Shown here: positions 43,053-51,244 of the stretch, in pieces
Position numbering within the stretch: the first letter of the stretch is position 1
Layout: each line of letters opens with the position of its first letter
Origin: Terriglobia bacterium
GTDB lineage: Bacteria; Acidobacteriota; Terriglobia; Bryobacterales; Bryobacteraceae
DNA length: 64,000 nt
NCBI GenBank assembly: GCA_020073265.1
Contig: JAIQFN010000002.1
Location: 1 to 64,000 of the forward strand
Reading direction: 5' to 3'
The notes under the pieces: model-generated
Databases searched by the model: none
Seen by the model: the letters and a program-made list of their open reading frames with translations, nothing else
What the model was told of the DNA's origin: nothing
Position numbers and translations under genes: made by a program

Positions 43053-44399
43053 TCACTGGATCATGCTTTGGATCGTCCCCATGGCGGTGCCGAGGTCGAT
43101 GCGAGCAAGGTTGTAGTTATAGAGTGCGTTGACGCGGTTGTCGCGCGCGCGAGCCAGCCGCGTCTGCGCGTCGGTCACTTCGATGCTGTTGGTGACGCCG
43201 GCCCGGTAGCGGCGCTCAGCCTGCGCCAGCTCGTTCTGAGCCAGCGTGATCCCCTCTTCGGCCGTTTTCACCTGCGCGTCGGCTGAGTGCAGTTCGTCCA
43301 GCGCCAGCCGGACATCCAACTCCACCTGGTCGCGCAAGTCCACCATGCGGATCTTTTCCTGACGCCAGAGCGAAGCGCTTTCGGCACGGCGGGCATCGCG
43401 CCGGCCGCCGTCGAAGATCGGGACCTTCAACGTGATCCCATAGGTGCGCGTGGGCACGGCGCTGGTGATGGCGCTCCCCAGATCGCCGTAGTTAGCGAAG
43501 GCGCCCAGCGTCGGAAGACGTTCGAACTTGGTGGCGCTGTAGTTGAGACGGGCGTTTTCTTCGCGGTGCTGTTGGGCCTTCAACTCGGCGCGGTGTTCCC
43601 CGGCGCTCTTGAGCGCTTGCTCCGGCGCGATCGCATCCAGGGGAATGTACTCCAGCTTGCCGGTCAGTTCCACGGGATTGTCGAGCCGCAGCCCGATCAC
43701 CTTCATCAATTGCAAGCGTGTTCGATCCACCTGGTTTTGGGCCACCAGCAATTGCTGGCGGTCATTGGCGAGCTGCACTTCCGCGCGCGTGATCTCGATG
43801 CCGGTGCCGGTGCCGGCCGCCTTTTGCGAATTGGCCAGCCGGAGGAGGGCCTGGGAAAGCTCGACGTTGGCGTGAGCGGTTTCGAGCGTCGCGTCGGCCT
43901 GCAGCGCGGCCAGATAAGCGCGCGCCACCTGGTCGGTCACCTGGTCGCGCGTGCCTTCGTTGTCGGCCTTGACCGCCTCAATGGCTACCTTGGATGCCCG
44001 GTAGCGCCGCAGCACGCTGAAGTCGAAAACGTTCTGGTTCACGCTGGTTCGGACGTCGAAGACGTCGAAGGGACCGACAAAGGTGGGAAAGTCGAAATTG
44101 AATCCAGGAATCGGAACCGCCGGAAACTTGAATCCGAAGGCTTTCAGGTTGTTGGTCTGGCTTTGATCCTGCACGTAAGCCGACACGTCGGGCAGCAACG
44201 CCGCGCGCGCTTGATCGGCGCGAGTTTGGGCTTGCTTCAAAGCCTCTTCAGCCAGGCGTACGCGCGTGTTGCCCTCGGGAGCCACTGCGATCTCCACTGC
44301 TTGTTTCAGGCTGAGCTGCAGCACCGGCGGCCGGTTTTGCAACTGCCCGAACAGCGGCAGGCCCAGCAGTCCGATCGCGAGCAGCTTATCGCATGGCAT
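43053..44399 (-). CDS. TolC-family outer-membrane efflux channel
   Basis: The 448-residue protein has an N-terminal signal (LLAIGLLGLPLFGQLQ) and two repeats of the outer-membrane efflux fold: LSLKQAVEIAVAPEGNTRVRLAEEALKQAQTRADQARAALLPDVSA and, in the second half, ...EHRAELKAQQHREENARLNYSATKFERLPTLGAFANYG. Long helical stretches rich in Ala/Gln alternate with short strands. Its first 14 bases overlap the end of tetR. It supplies the outer-membrane exit duct of the pump. Confidence 0.9.
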   Translation of the reverse strand: MPCDKLLAIGLLGLPLFGQLQNRPPVLQLSLKQAVEIAVAPEGNTRVRLAEEALKQAQTRADQARAALLPDVSAYVQDQSQTNNLKAFGFKFPAVPIPGFNFDFPTFVGPFDVFDVRTSVNQNVFDFSVLRRYRASKVAIEAVKADNEGTRDQVTDQVARAYLAALQADATLETAHANVELSQALLRLANSQKAAGTGTGIEITRAEVQLANDRQQLLVAQNQVDRTRLQLMKVIGLRLDNPVELTGKLEYIPLDAIAPEQALKSAGEHRAELKAQQHREENARLNYSATKFERLPTLGAFANYGDLGSAITSAVPTRTYGITLKVPIFDGGRRDARRAESASLWRQEKIRMVDLRDQVELDVRLALDELHSADAQVKTAEEGITLAQNELAQAERRYRAGVTNSIEVTDAQTRLARARDNRVNALYNYNLARIDLGTAMGTIQSMIQ

Positions 44400-45024
44400 G
44401 TTGCACCTCCGCCACCGGCGCTCTCAATCCGGCCGTCATGTAAGCCTCCAGGCGTTTCACGGTGCCCTCGACATCCGACGGATCGCATTGTCCGTTGGAG
44501 AGAATGCGCAGCATGTGGCTGGCGGCCAGGGTATGCCCGATGGCGCCCATCGAAAAGTGCAGCCGCCACACCAGCTCGTTGCGCGGCAATCCGGGCAACG
44601 CGCGCTGATAAGCTCGGATGAACCGCTCCGCAACGGGTTCGCCCTCGCTGCGGTAAAACTTCTCCATGGATTCGGACGGCTCCGTGTACAGGCGGCCCAT
44701 TAGCGGCGCGAAATCGCGGCCGCGCCCGCCGAAGATTTCGACCACCGGACGCACAAAGGCGTCCAGCACTCCCTGCAGCGGAAGTGGTCCGTCGCCGGCC
44801 TCGCGTTCGCACGCATCCAGGAGCGCCAGTCGCCGCTCGTTCACCGGTCCCACGCGGCGCGCGATCACGGCCAGCACCAGCGCGTCCTTGGATTGAAAGT
44901 GGTAATTGACGGCGGCCAGGTTGACGCCCGCTTCGGCGGTGATGGCGCGCAGCGAGGTGGCCTCGATCCCGTCGCGCGCGAAGAGGCGCTCGGCGGCATC
45001 CAGGATGCGATCCTTGGTAGTCAT
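44386..45024 (-). CDS. TetR-family regulator (CecR/YbiH-like)
   Basis: The 212-residue protein has a TetR helix-turn-helix at residues ~5-50 (TKDRILDAAERLFARDGIEATSLRAITAEAGVNLAAVNYHFQSKDAL) and a ligand domain of the CecR (DUF1956) type with YRSEGEPVAERFIRAYQRALPGLPRNE and WRLHFSMGAIGHTLAASH. E. coli CecR represses ybhGFSR, the pump most like the one encoded here. The gene leads the operon and its start lies inside its own operator. The -10 is only 12 bases before the ATG, so the mRNA is nearly leaderless and no Shine-Dalgarno is present. Autoregulation is strongly suggested. Confidence 0.92.
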   Translation of the reverse strand: MTTKDRILDAAERLFARDGIEATSLRAITAEAGVNLAAVNYHFQSKDALVLAVIARRVGPVNERRLALLDACEREAGDGPLPLQGVLDAFVRPVVEIFGGRGRDFAPLMGRLYTEPSESMEKFYRSEGEPVAERFIRAYQRALPGLPRNELVWRLHFSMGAIGHTLAASHMLRILSNGQCDPSDVEGTVKRLEAYMTAGLRAPVAEVQHAMR

Positions 45025-45064
45025 ACGTATGTTTCAATTATACGTATGATTCAAACCGGGTCAA
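45021..45064 (-). promoter_or_regulatory. tetR-pump operon promoter and palindromic operator
   Basis: The minus strand has -35 TTGACC (45064-45059), a 16-base spacer and a perfect -10 TATAAT (45042-45037). A perfect inverted repeat TCATACGTAT (45021-45030) and ATACGTATGA (45040-45049) with a 9-base spacer covers the -10, the start point and the first bases of tetR. Each arm also holds the self-complementary ATACGTAT. Binding of a TetR dimer here would block RNA polymerase. Confidence 0.85.
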
Positions 45065-46959
45065 GGGCTGGCGAAGCCGACGTCCGTCAGGATGATTCCT
45101 AGCTGCCGTTTATCTGATTGTGTAGAAAAGGTTTTGTCCACCGTGATGGTTACTTCTGCGCTGTCGCCGTCGGGCTTCAGAGGCGGAGTGGCGAGCGTGT
45201 AAGACCCGGCGGTACCGTAGGTTTGGGTTGCGACGACTTGGTTGTTCAACTGGACGGTGATCCGCCGGGCCGGCGCTGGATCGGGGATGAAGAAGCGCAC
45301 CACCAGCGGCGAGGCGGCGGCGGGAGGCTTCAGCAGAATGACCGCGGCCTGTCCCATCCAGCGCCACTGCGCGTTCTCGAGATTGTAGACGCCGCTGATA
45401 ATCTGCTGCTCGGCCTCGGGTGCGCTCATCGGAAGATCGGATCGCACCGGCTTGCGCAGGATCATGACTTCGGCGCGAACTTGATCGATGGCGCCGAGCG
45501 AGACATCGAAAGGCCGGAGTCCGGTGGTGGTCGAATAAGCGGAGCGCCCATGCAAGGCGATCAGGCGCAGGGGAATCGCGGATGTGATGGTCCCGCTCGC
45601 AATCGGCGCGAACAATCCGCGGCCCTGAGCGAGCGGAACCGGATACGCCAGGTCGCTCGAGACCACCATTTCGCCCGGATGCACCGTCTGGCCGAGCAGC
45701 AGGGGAAGCCCGCCTTCCGATTCCAGGTAGTATCGCAATCCCCACTCGCCTCGGATCCAAACGCGCTTGCCGGCGGTATCTTTCTCCAGCGACCGCGCGA
45801 ACTCGCGGTAGCCGTTCCAGTGTTCATAATTTACAATCGCAAGCGTGACGCTCAGCGCCAGGCCGCAGCCCAAGCCGATGTTGAGCAATCGAAGACCGGC
45901 CTGCCGGGTGGCCAGGATCGCGATCGGCAGCGCGATGGGCAACAAGTAACGCGCCGAGCCGGCGAAGAAAATCGCCAGCGCGCCCGCGAAGAAGATGAGC
46001 ACCCATTCCGCCAGAAAATCGCGCCAGTTGCGCGCGCACCAGATCAGGATTCCGGCTCCCACCGCGATGGAGGCCCAGAAGATCGGATTGCGGTCGTAGA
46101 ACGCGGCGCCGATCGCGGCCGGAATCGCCAGCAAAGGCGGAAGCCACAGACCGGGGAACACAATCCAGGCCAGATGCCCGGTCAGCGCGACGGCGCTCTT
46201 CAGTTTCTGCGTTAAGGCCTCCAGATTGTAAGACTGCGCGTAGCCCGCGAACACGGCCGCCGGGAGCGCTCCGGTGGACACGCGTTCGAAAAGCTGCCAG
46301 GCCAGGAGCACCGCGGGCGCGGTGAGCGTCGCGATCGCGGCGGGACGCCACTTGCGGCCATACAGAAACAGGATCGGAACCAGAAACACGGCTTGGTACG
46401 CGGTCAGCGATGCCAGCGCCATCGCCAGGCAGGCCGCGCCAAGCAACGCCGGCGAGCGGCGATCCACCGCGGCGACATACAGCGCGACGGAGGCGAGCCA
46501 CAACGACACGAACGGCACGTCGGCTTCAAACGAATTCCCGTTCACCACGAAGGCCGGCGTCGCCAGAAACAGCAGCGTGGCAAGCAGCGGGTGCGGGCTG
46601 AAGCGGCGCGCCAGCGACCATGCGCTGAAACCGGCGATCAGTGAAAACAAAATGAACGCCGCGTGAAACGGAACTTCGTAGATGTCCTTGAATATCGCCA
46701 GCAGCAGCCCCAGATACCAGGCATCCAGCGGCGGATGCGGCTGGCCGCGCATGTCCACCAGGCGGCCCAGAAAGGCGTACTCGGTGTGCTTGGGGTGCAG
46801 CGGCTCGATCTGCGTGTGCTCGGCCTCGGCCAGATAATAGACGTCGTCGCCCTGCACGGCCTGGTTGAGAAACGGCAGCCGCAGCGCCAGCACAAACAGG
46901 GCGACGACGATGAGTTCGCGGCGCAAGAGATCAAGATAGCAGGATGGCGGCGCGGGCAC
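45061..46959 (-). CDS. GT39/PMT-like polytopic glycosyltransferase
   Basis: The 632-residue protein has about ten to eleven membrane helices in the first 380 residues and a soluble C-terminal domain. An acidic pair in QGDDVYYLAEA near residue 38, in the first outer loop, is the catalytic-type motif of GT-C glycosyltransferases that use lipid-linked sugars. The C-terminal 250 residues are beta-rich (VVRFFIPDPAPARRITVQLNNQVV...), unusual for simple PMT proteins and possibly a carbohydrate-binding module. It is divergent from the AsnB gene by 29 bases. Probable job is sugar transfer to lipid A, protein or glycan at the outer face of the membrane. Confidence 0.75.
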   Translation of the reverse strand: MPAPPSCYLDLLRRELIVVALFVLALRLPFLNQAVQGDDVYYLAEAEHTQIEPLHPKHTEYAFLGRLVDMRGQPHPPLDAWYLGLLLAIFKDIYEVPFHAAFILFSLIAGFSAWSLARRFSPHPLLATLLFLATPAFVVNGNSFEADVPFVSLWLASVALYVAAVDRRSPALLGAACLAMALASLTAYQAVFLVPILFLYGRKWRPAAIATLTAPAVLLAWQLFERVSTGALPAAVFAGYAQSYNLEALTQKLKSAVALTGHLAWIVFPGLWLPPLLAIPAAIGAAFYDRNPIFWASIAVGAGILIWCARNWRDFLAEWVLIFFAGALAIFFAGSARYLLPIALPIAILATRQAGLRLLNIGLGCGLALSVTLAIVNYEHWNGYREFARSLEKDTAGKRVWIRGEWGLRYYLESEGGLPLLLGQTVHPGEMVVSSDLAYPVPLAQGRGLFAPIASGTITSAIPLRLIALHGRSAYSTTTGLRPFDVSLGAIDQVRAEVMILRKPVRSDLPMSAPEAEQQIISGVYNLENAQWRWMGQAAVILLKPPAAASPLVVRFFIPDPAPARRITVQLNNQVVATQTYGTAGSYTLATPPLKPDGDSAEVTITVDKTFSTQSDKRQLGIILTDVGFASP

Positions 46960-46988
46960 GCCTGAGCCGCGCGCTACACTGAAACCAG

Positions 46989-48929
46989 ATGTGCGGGGTG
47001 GCCGGGTTCGTCACCACGACTCCCGCTTCCGGCAGCGTGGTGAACCTCGGTCGCATGACTGAGGCCCTTCGACATCGCGGTCCTGACGATTTCGGCTTCT
47101 ATCACGACGAGTGGGCTCACCTGGGCCATCGCCGCCTGAGCATCATCGACCTCGCCGGCGGCCATCAGCCCATCACCAACGAAACCAGCACGCTCTGGAT
47201 CACCTACAACGGCGAAATCTACAACCATGCCGAGCTGCGCCCGGCGCTGGAGCAGGCCGGTCATCGCTATCGGACGCGTTCGGATACCGAAACCATCCTG
47301 CACGCCTACGAGCAGCATGGCGCGGATTGCCTGGCGCTGTTCCGAGGCATGTTCGCCTTTGCCATCTGGGACAGCCGGCAGCGGCGTCTGTTCTGCGCGC
47401 GCGATCGTCTGGGCATCAAGCCCTTCTACTACTACTGGGACGGGCGCCTTTTCGCGTTTGCGTCCGAGATCAAGGCGCTGTTCGAGCATCCCTCGATTTC
47501 GCCCGCGTTGGACGACCAGTTGCTGCCCGAAGTGCTGGCCTTCGGGTACGCGAGCGGCGACCGCGCCCTGTTCCGCGGCATTCGCAAGCTGATGCCAGGC
47601 CACCACCTGACGTTGGACCTGAACGAGTCGAATCCTCAGCCGAGGATCGAGCGCTATTGGGATGTTCCGGCGCCGGCCGCTTCCGAAGATCTGGACCGTC
47701 GGGCCTGGATCGCTGAAACCCGGCGGCGCCTGGAAGAAGCCGTGCGCATGCGCCTGATGAGCGACGTCCCGCTGGGCATGTTCCTGAGCGGCGGCGTCGA
47801 TTCCAGCGCCATCGCGGCGCTGCTCAAGCGATTCACCAGCAGCCCGGTGAAGACCTTCGCGGTCGGGTACCGGGAAGCGCCGTTCAGCGAGCTGAGCTAT
47901 GCGGCGCGGGTGGCGCGCGCCATCGGAACCGAGCATTACGAAACCACCATCGGCCTCGAGGATTTTTTCGGCGCGCTTCCGCGACTCATCTGGCATGAGG
48001 ACGAACCCATCGCGTGGCCGTCCAGCGTTTCACTGTACTTCGTTTCGAAACTGGCGGCCGAGCAGGTGAAGGTGGTGCTGACGGGCGAAGGCAGCGACGA
48101 ACTGTTCGGCGGCTACGAGCGCTATCGCTGGTATTTCTTGAACCAGCGCGCAGCTTCGGCGTATCGCGTCGTGCCGGCCAGGCTGCGGCGCTGGATCCGA
48201 TCGCAAGGCGCGACGTCCCGCCTGCTCGGGCCAACGCTGCGCCGCAAACTTCGCCATACCGTTCTGGGGCGCGATGGTACTTTCCAATCCTTGTTTCTCG
48301 ACAACTTCTATGGCGCGTTCTCTTGCGAGGAACAAGAGCAGCTCATCAGAACCGCGCCCACCGGGATGTACGAAAATTTCCTGGATCACTGGAACGCGCG
48401 CCCCGAGGCCTCAACGCTGGGGCGTATGTTGTACGCCGATCAGAAAACCTACCTGGTGGAACTCCTCATGAAGCAGGACCAGATGAGCATGGCCTGCTCG
48501 ATCGAAAGCCGCGTGCCATTCTTGGACCACACCCTGGTGGAGTTCGCCGCGCGCATCCCGGACCGGCTCAAGCTGAGCGGCGGGATTCAGAAATATGTTC
48601 TCAAGAAAGCCGTCGCGGACCTGTTGCCGCGCGCCATCATTCATCGCAAGAAGATGGGCTTCCCGACGCCGCTGCGCCAATGGCTGCTGGATCCCCGCGC
48701 CGAGCCGCTCTACGCAGCGCTGCGGTCGCGCGACGGTCTGCTGGCGTCCCATCTCGACATGCGCGAAGTTGACGCATTGATCCAGCGCCACCGCTCCGGC
48801 GCTGAAGACGCCACGGACCGCATCTGGCGGTTGGTGAACCTGCAACTGTGGGGCGACCTGTTTCTCACTGGGCGGCGCGACCAGTGGTGGAACGGCCTCG
48901 GCGCGCGCGAGGCGGTCTCGTCGGTATGA
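46989..48929 (+). CDS. asnB: Glutamine-dependent asparagine-synthase-family amidotransferase
   Basis: The 646-residue protein begins MCGVAGFV, where Cys2 is the N-terminal nucleophile of the glutaminase domain, followed by MTEALRHRGPDDFGF, HRRLSIIDLAGGHQP, YNGEIYNHAELR and RSDTETILHAYE. The synthetase domain has the ATP pyrophosphatase P-loop LSGGVDSSA near residue 267 and GEGSDELFGGYERYR near residue 365. It may make asparagine or, as many AsnB-like proteins in surface-glycan loci do, amidate a sugar acid. The next genes in the same operon are glycosyltransferase and aminotransferase genes, which favours the second role; that is inference. Confidence 0.88.
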   Translation: MCGVAGFVTTTPASGSVVNLGRMTEALRHRGPDDFGFYHDEWAHLGHRRLSIIDLAGGHQPITNETSTLWITYNGEIYNHAELRPALEQAGHRYRTRSDTETILHAYEQHGADCLALFRGMFAFAIWDSRQRRLFCARDRLGIKPFYYYWDGRLFAFASEIKALFEHPSISPALDDQLLPEVLAFGYASGDRALFRGIRKLMPGHHLTLDLNESNPQPRIERYWDVPAPAASEDLDRRAWIAETRRRLEEAVRMRLMSDVPLGMFLSGGVDSSAIAALLKRFTSSPVKTFAVGYREAPFSELSYAARVARAIGTEHYETTIGLEDFFGALPRLIWHEDEPIAWPSSVSLYFVSKLAAEQVKVVLTGEGSDELFGGYERYRWYFLNQRAASAYRVVPARLRRWIRSQGATSRLLGPTLRRKLRHTVLGRDGTFQSLFLDNFYGAFSCEEQEQLIRTAPTGMYENFLDHWNARPEASTLGRMLYADQKTYLVELLMKQDQMSMACSIESRVPFLDHTLVEFAARIPDRLKLSGGIQKYVLKKAVADLLPRAIIHRKKMGFPTPLRQWLLDPRAEPLYAALRSRDGLLASHLDMREVDALIQRHRSGAEDATDRIWRLVNLQLWGDLFLTGRRDQWWNGLGAREAVSSV

Positions 48930-50107
48930 AGATTCTATGGGCGAAGTCGGACTTTCTGCATCCGACCACCAAGGGCGGCCACATCCGCACGCTCGAGATG
49001 CTCAAGCGGCTGCACTCGCGCCACCAGATTCACTACGTCGCGCTCGATCTCGCCGAGCAAGCCGGAGGAGTCGAACGCAGTTCCGAATACTGCACCAAGG
49101 CCTATCCGATTCCGCATAGCGCGCCGCGCCGCGCCACTCCGGGGTTCTGGCGCCAGGCCTGCGCGGGGATCTTCTCGCCGCTCCCGCTGGCGATCAGCCG
49201 CTATCGATCGGACGCCATGCGGCGGCAGATGGAGGCGCTCACCCGCGTCGAGAATTTCGATGCCATCGTCTGCGATTTTCTGTTCGCCGCGCCCAACCTG
49301 CCCGACCTTGGCGCCGCGGTGCTGTTCCAGCACAACGTGGAGGCGCTCATCTGGAAGCGCCACGCCGAATATGCCGCCAGCCCGATCCAGCGGGCCTACT
49401 TCCGGGGCCAGTACGAAAAGATGCGCCGCTACGAAGCCCAGGTCTGCCGCGCCGTCGAGCGCGTCATCGCGGTCTCAGAAGACGACGCCAGAACCATGCG
49501 CTTCGAGTATGGCCTGGCCGGCGTGAAGGCCGTGCCGACCGGCGTCGATCTGGATTACTTCACGCCGCCGGGCGCGCCGAAGCTCGCAAGCGACCTGCTG
49601 TTCCTCGGGTCCATGGACTGGATGCCCAACATCGATGCCGTCCGCTGGTTCGTTGCCGAGGTGCTTCCGCTGATCCGCGCGCGCCGCCCGGAGTGTTTCC
49701 TGACCATCGCCGGCCGCCGCCCGACGCCCGAGATCCGCGGGCTGGCCGGAAAAGACGCGCGCATCCTGGTTACCGGCACCGTGCCCGACGTGCGCCCGCA
49801 TCTGTGGGGAGCGGCGGTCGCCATCGTGCCGCTGCGCATCGGCGGCGGCACGCGCCTGAAGATCTACGAGGCGATGGCCGCCAAAGTACCGGTGGTCTCC
49901 ACCACGATCGGCGCCGAAGGACTGGATGTCCGCGCCGGCGAGAACATCATCCTCGCGGATTCCGCGCGTCAGTTCGCCGATGCCTGCCTGGCGCTGCTCG
50001 ATGACCCCGGCCTCCGGCGCAGCCAGGCCCGAGCGGCCTGGGAAATGGTCTCTGCCTGCTATTCTTGGGAAGTAGTAGCCCGCAGGTTTGAACAGCTCCT
50101 GACATGA
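48926..50107 (+). CDS. GT4-like glycosyltransferase
   Basis: The 393-residue protein begins MKILWAKSDFLHPTTKGGHIRTLEMLKRL (donor-side GT-B start with KGG loop). The second domain shows PTGVDLDYFTPP, DLLFLGSMDWMPNIDAVRWFVAEVLPLI, GTVPDVRPHLWGAAVAIVPLRIGGGTRLKIYEAMAAKVPVVSTTIGAEGLDV, the EX7E-like region of GT4 enzymes. Start ATG 48926 shares four bases with the AsnB stop; the frame extends upstream without a better start. Overlaps at both ends tie it to the AsnB and DegT genes. The pattern also resembles glycosyltransferases of exosortase systems, but no PEP-CTERM substrate or exosortase is seen here. Confidence 0.9.
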   Translation: MKILWAKSDFLHPTTKGGHIRTLEMLKRLHSRHQIHYVALDLAEQAGGVERSSEYCTKAYPIPHSAPRRATPGFWRQACAGIFSPLPLAISRYRSDAMRRQMEALTRVENFDAIVCDFLFAAPNLPDLGAAVLFQHNVEALIWKRHAEYAASPIQRAYFRGQYEKMRRYEAQVCRAVERVIAVSEDDARTMRFEYGLAGVKAVPTGVDLDYFTPPGAPKLASDLLFLGSMDWMPNIDAVRWFVAEVLPLIRARRPECFLTIAGRRPTPEIRGLAGKDARILVTGTVPDVRPHLWGAAVAIVPLRIGGGTRLKIYEAMAAKVPVVSTTIGAEGLDVRAGENIILADSARQFADACLALLDDPGLRRSQARAAWEMVSACYSWEVVARRFEQLLT

Positions 50108-51234
50108 TCCGCTTACTCGATCTGGCGGCCGAATATCGCGAATTGAAATCCGAAATCGACGCTGCGGTCGCGCGCGTCTTCGAAAGCAGCCAGTTCATTC
50201 TGGGACCCGAGGCCGCGGCGTTCGAAGAAGAGTTCGCCGCCTTTTGCGACGTCCAGTACGCCGTGGGCGTCAACTCCGGCACCAGCGCGCTGCACCTGGC
50301 CTTGCTGGCCGCGGGCATCGGCCCAGGCGACGAAGTTCTCACCGTTCCGTTCACCTTCTTCGCCGGCGTGGCCGCCATCGAATATGCCGGCGCAACCCCG
50401 GTTTACGTGGACATCGATCCGGAGACCTTCAACCTGGACGTCCGCAAAATCGCGAGCGCCATCACCGAACGCACCCGCGCGATCGTGGTGGTCCATCTGT
50501 ATGGCCAGCCCGCCGACATGGACCCCATCCTCGAGATCGCGCGCCGCCACAAGCTCATCGTGATCGAGGACGCGGCGCAGGCCCACGGAGCCGAGTATAA
50601 AGGACGGCGCGTTGGCAGCATCGGCGACCTGGGCTGCTTCAGCTTTTACCCCACCAAGAACCTGGGCGCGGCCGGCGAGGGCGGCCTGGTGACCACCAAC
50701 AACTCCGAGTACGCGCGCACGCTCCAGCTGCTGCGCAACTGGGGCGAGGATCGCCGCTATCATCCCGTGCTCAAGGGTTACAACTACCGCATGCCGGCGT
50801 TGCAAGCCGCCATTCTGCGCGCCAAGCTCCCGTGCCTGGAGCGCTGGATCGAGGTCCGCCGCGGGCTGGCCGCGCAATACGATCGCCTGCTCGAAAGAGC
50901 CGCGGTGGCGCGGCCGGCCGTGCTCCCGGATGTGCGCCACGTGTATTGCTTGTACAGCGTTCGCGCCGAGGGCCGCGACGGGTTGCAGCGCGGCCTGGAA
51001 TCGGCTGGAATTCAGACGGCGGTGCACTATCCCCTGCCGATTCACCTTATGCCTGCTTACGCCGATGCGCGGTACCAAGCCGGCGATTTTCCGGCGGCGG
51101 AGGCCTGCGCGCGCACGGTTTTGAGTCTCCCCATGCACCCCTATCTGACGGCGGAACAAGTGAAGCAGGTGGCGGCGGAAATTTTCAAGTTAGTGGACAA
51201 AAAAGATCAAGCCGCTGTTCCGTCCGTCCGATAA
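50104..51234 (+). CDS. DegT/DnrJ/EryC1 sugar aminotransferase
   Basis: The 376-residue PLP enzyme has NSGTSALHLALLAAGIGPGDEVL near residue 57, VPFTFFAGVAAIEYAGATPVYVDIDP, the PLP-site Asp156 in VIEDAAQAHGA, and catalytic Lys185 in CFSFYPTKNLGAAGEGG. It transfers an amino group from glutamate to a 3- or 4-keto NDP-sugar. It overlaps the glycosyltransferase gene by four bases and is followed 10 bases later by the FliD-like gene. Enzymes of this type make bacillosamine, viosamine or pseudaminic acid precursors. Confidence 0.93.
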   Translation: MIRLLDLAAEYRELKSEIDAAVARVFESSQFILGPEAAAFEEEFAAFCDVQYAVGVNSGTSALHLALLAAGIGPGDEVLTVPFTFFAGVAAIEYAGATPVYVDIDPETFNLDVRKIASAITERTRAIVVVHLYGQPADMDPILEIARRHKLIVIEDAAQAHGAEYKGRRVGSIGDLGCFSFYPTKNLGAAGEGGLVTTNNSEYARTLQLLRNWGEDRRYHPVLKGYNYRMPALQAAILRAKLPCLERWIEVRRGLAAQYDRLLERAAVARPAVLPDVRHVYCLYSVRAEGRDGLQRGLESAGIQTAVHYPLPIHLMPAYADARYQAGDFPAAEACARTVLSLPMHPYLTAEQVKQVAAEIFKLVDKKDQAAVPSVR

Positions 51235-51244
51235 GCAAATTAGC

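Noticed and set aside
43287-44621. 444-codon plus-strand open frame opposite the TolC gene
   Set aside because: Reverse shadow of the TolC/TetR genes, with no coherent domain.
46989-50107. Exosortase/PEP-CTERM locus based on amidotransferase and glycosyltransferase
   Set aside because: No exosortase, PEP-CTERM protein or polysaccharide chain-length genes were seen; the similarity is not specific enough.
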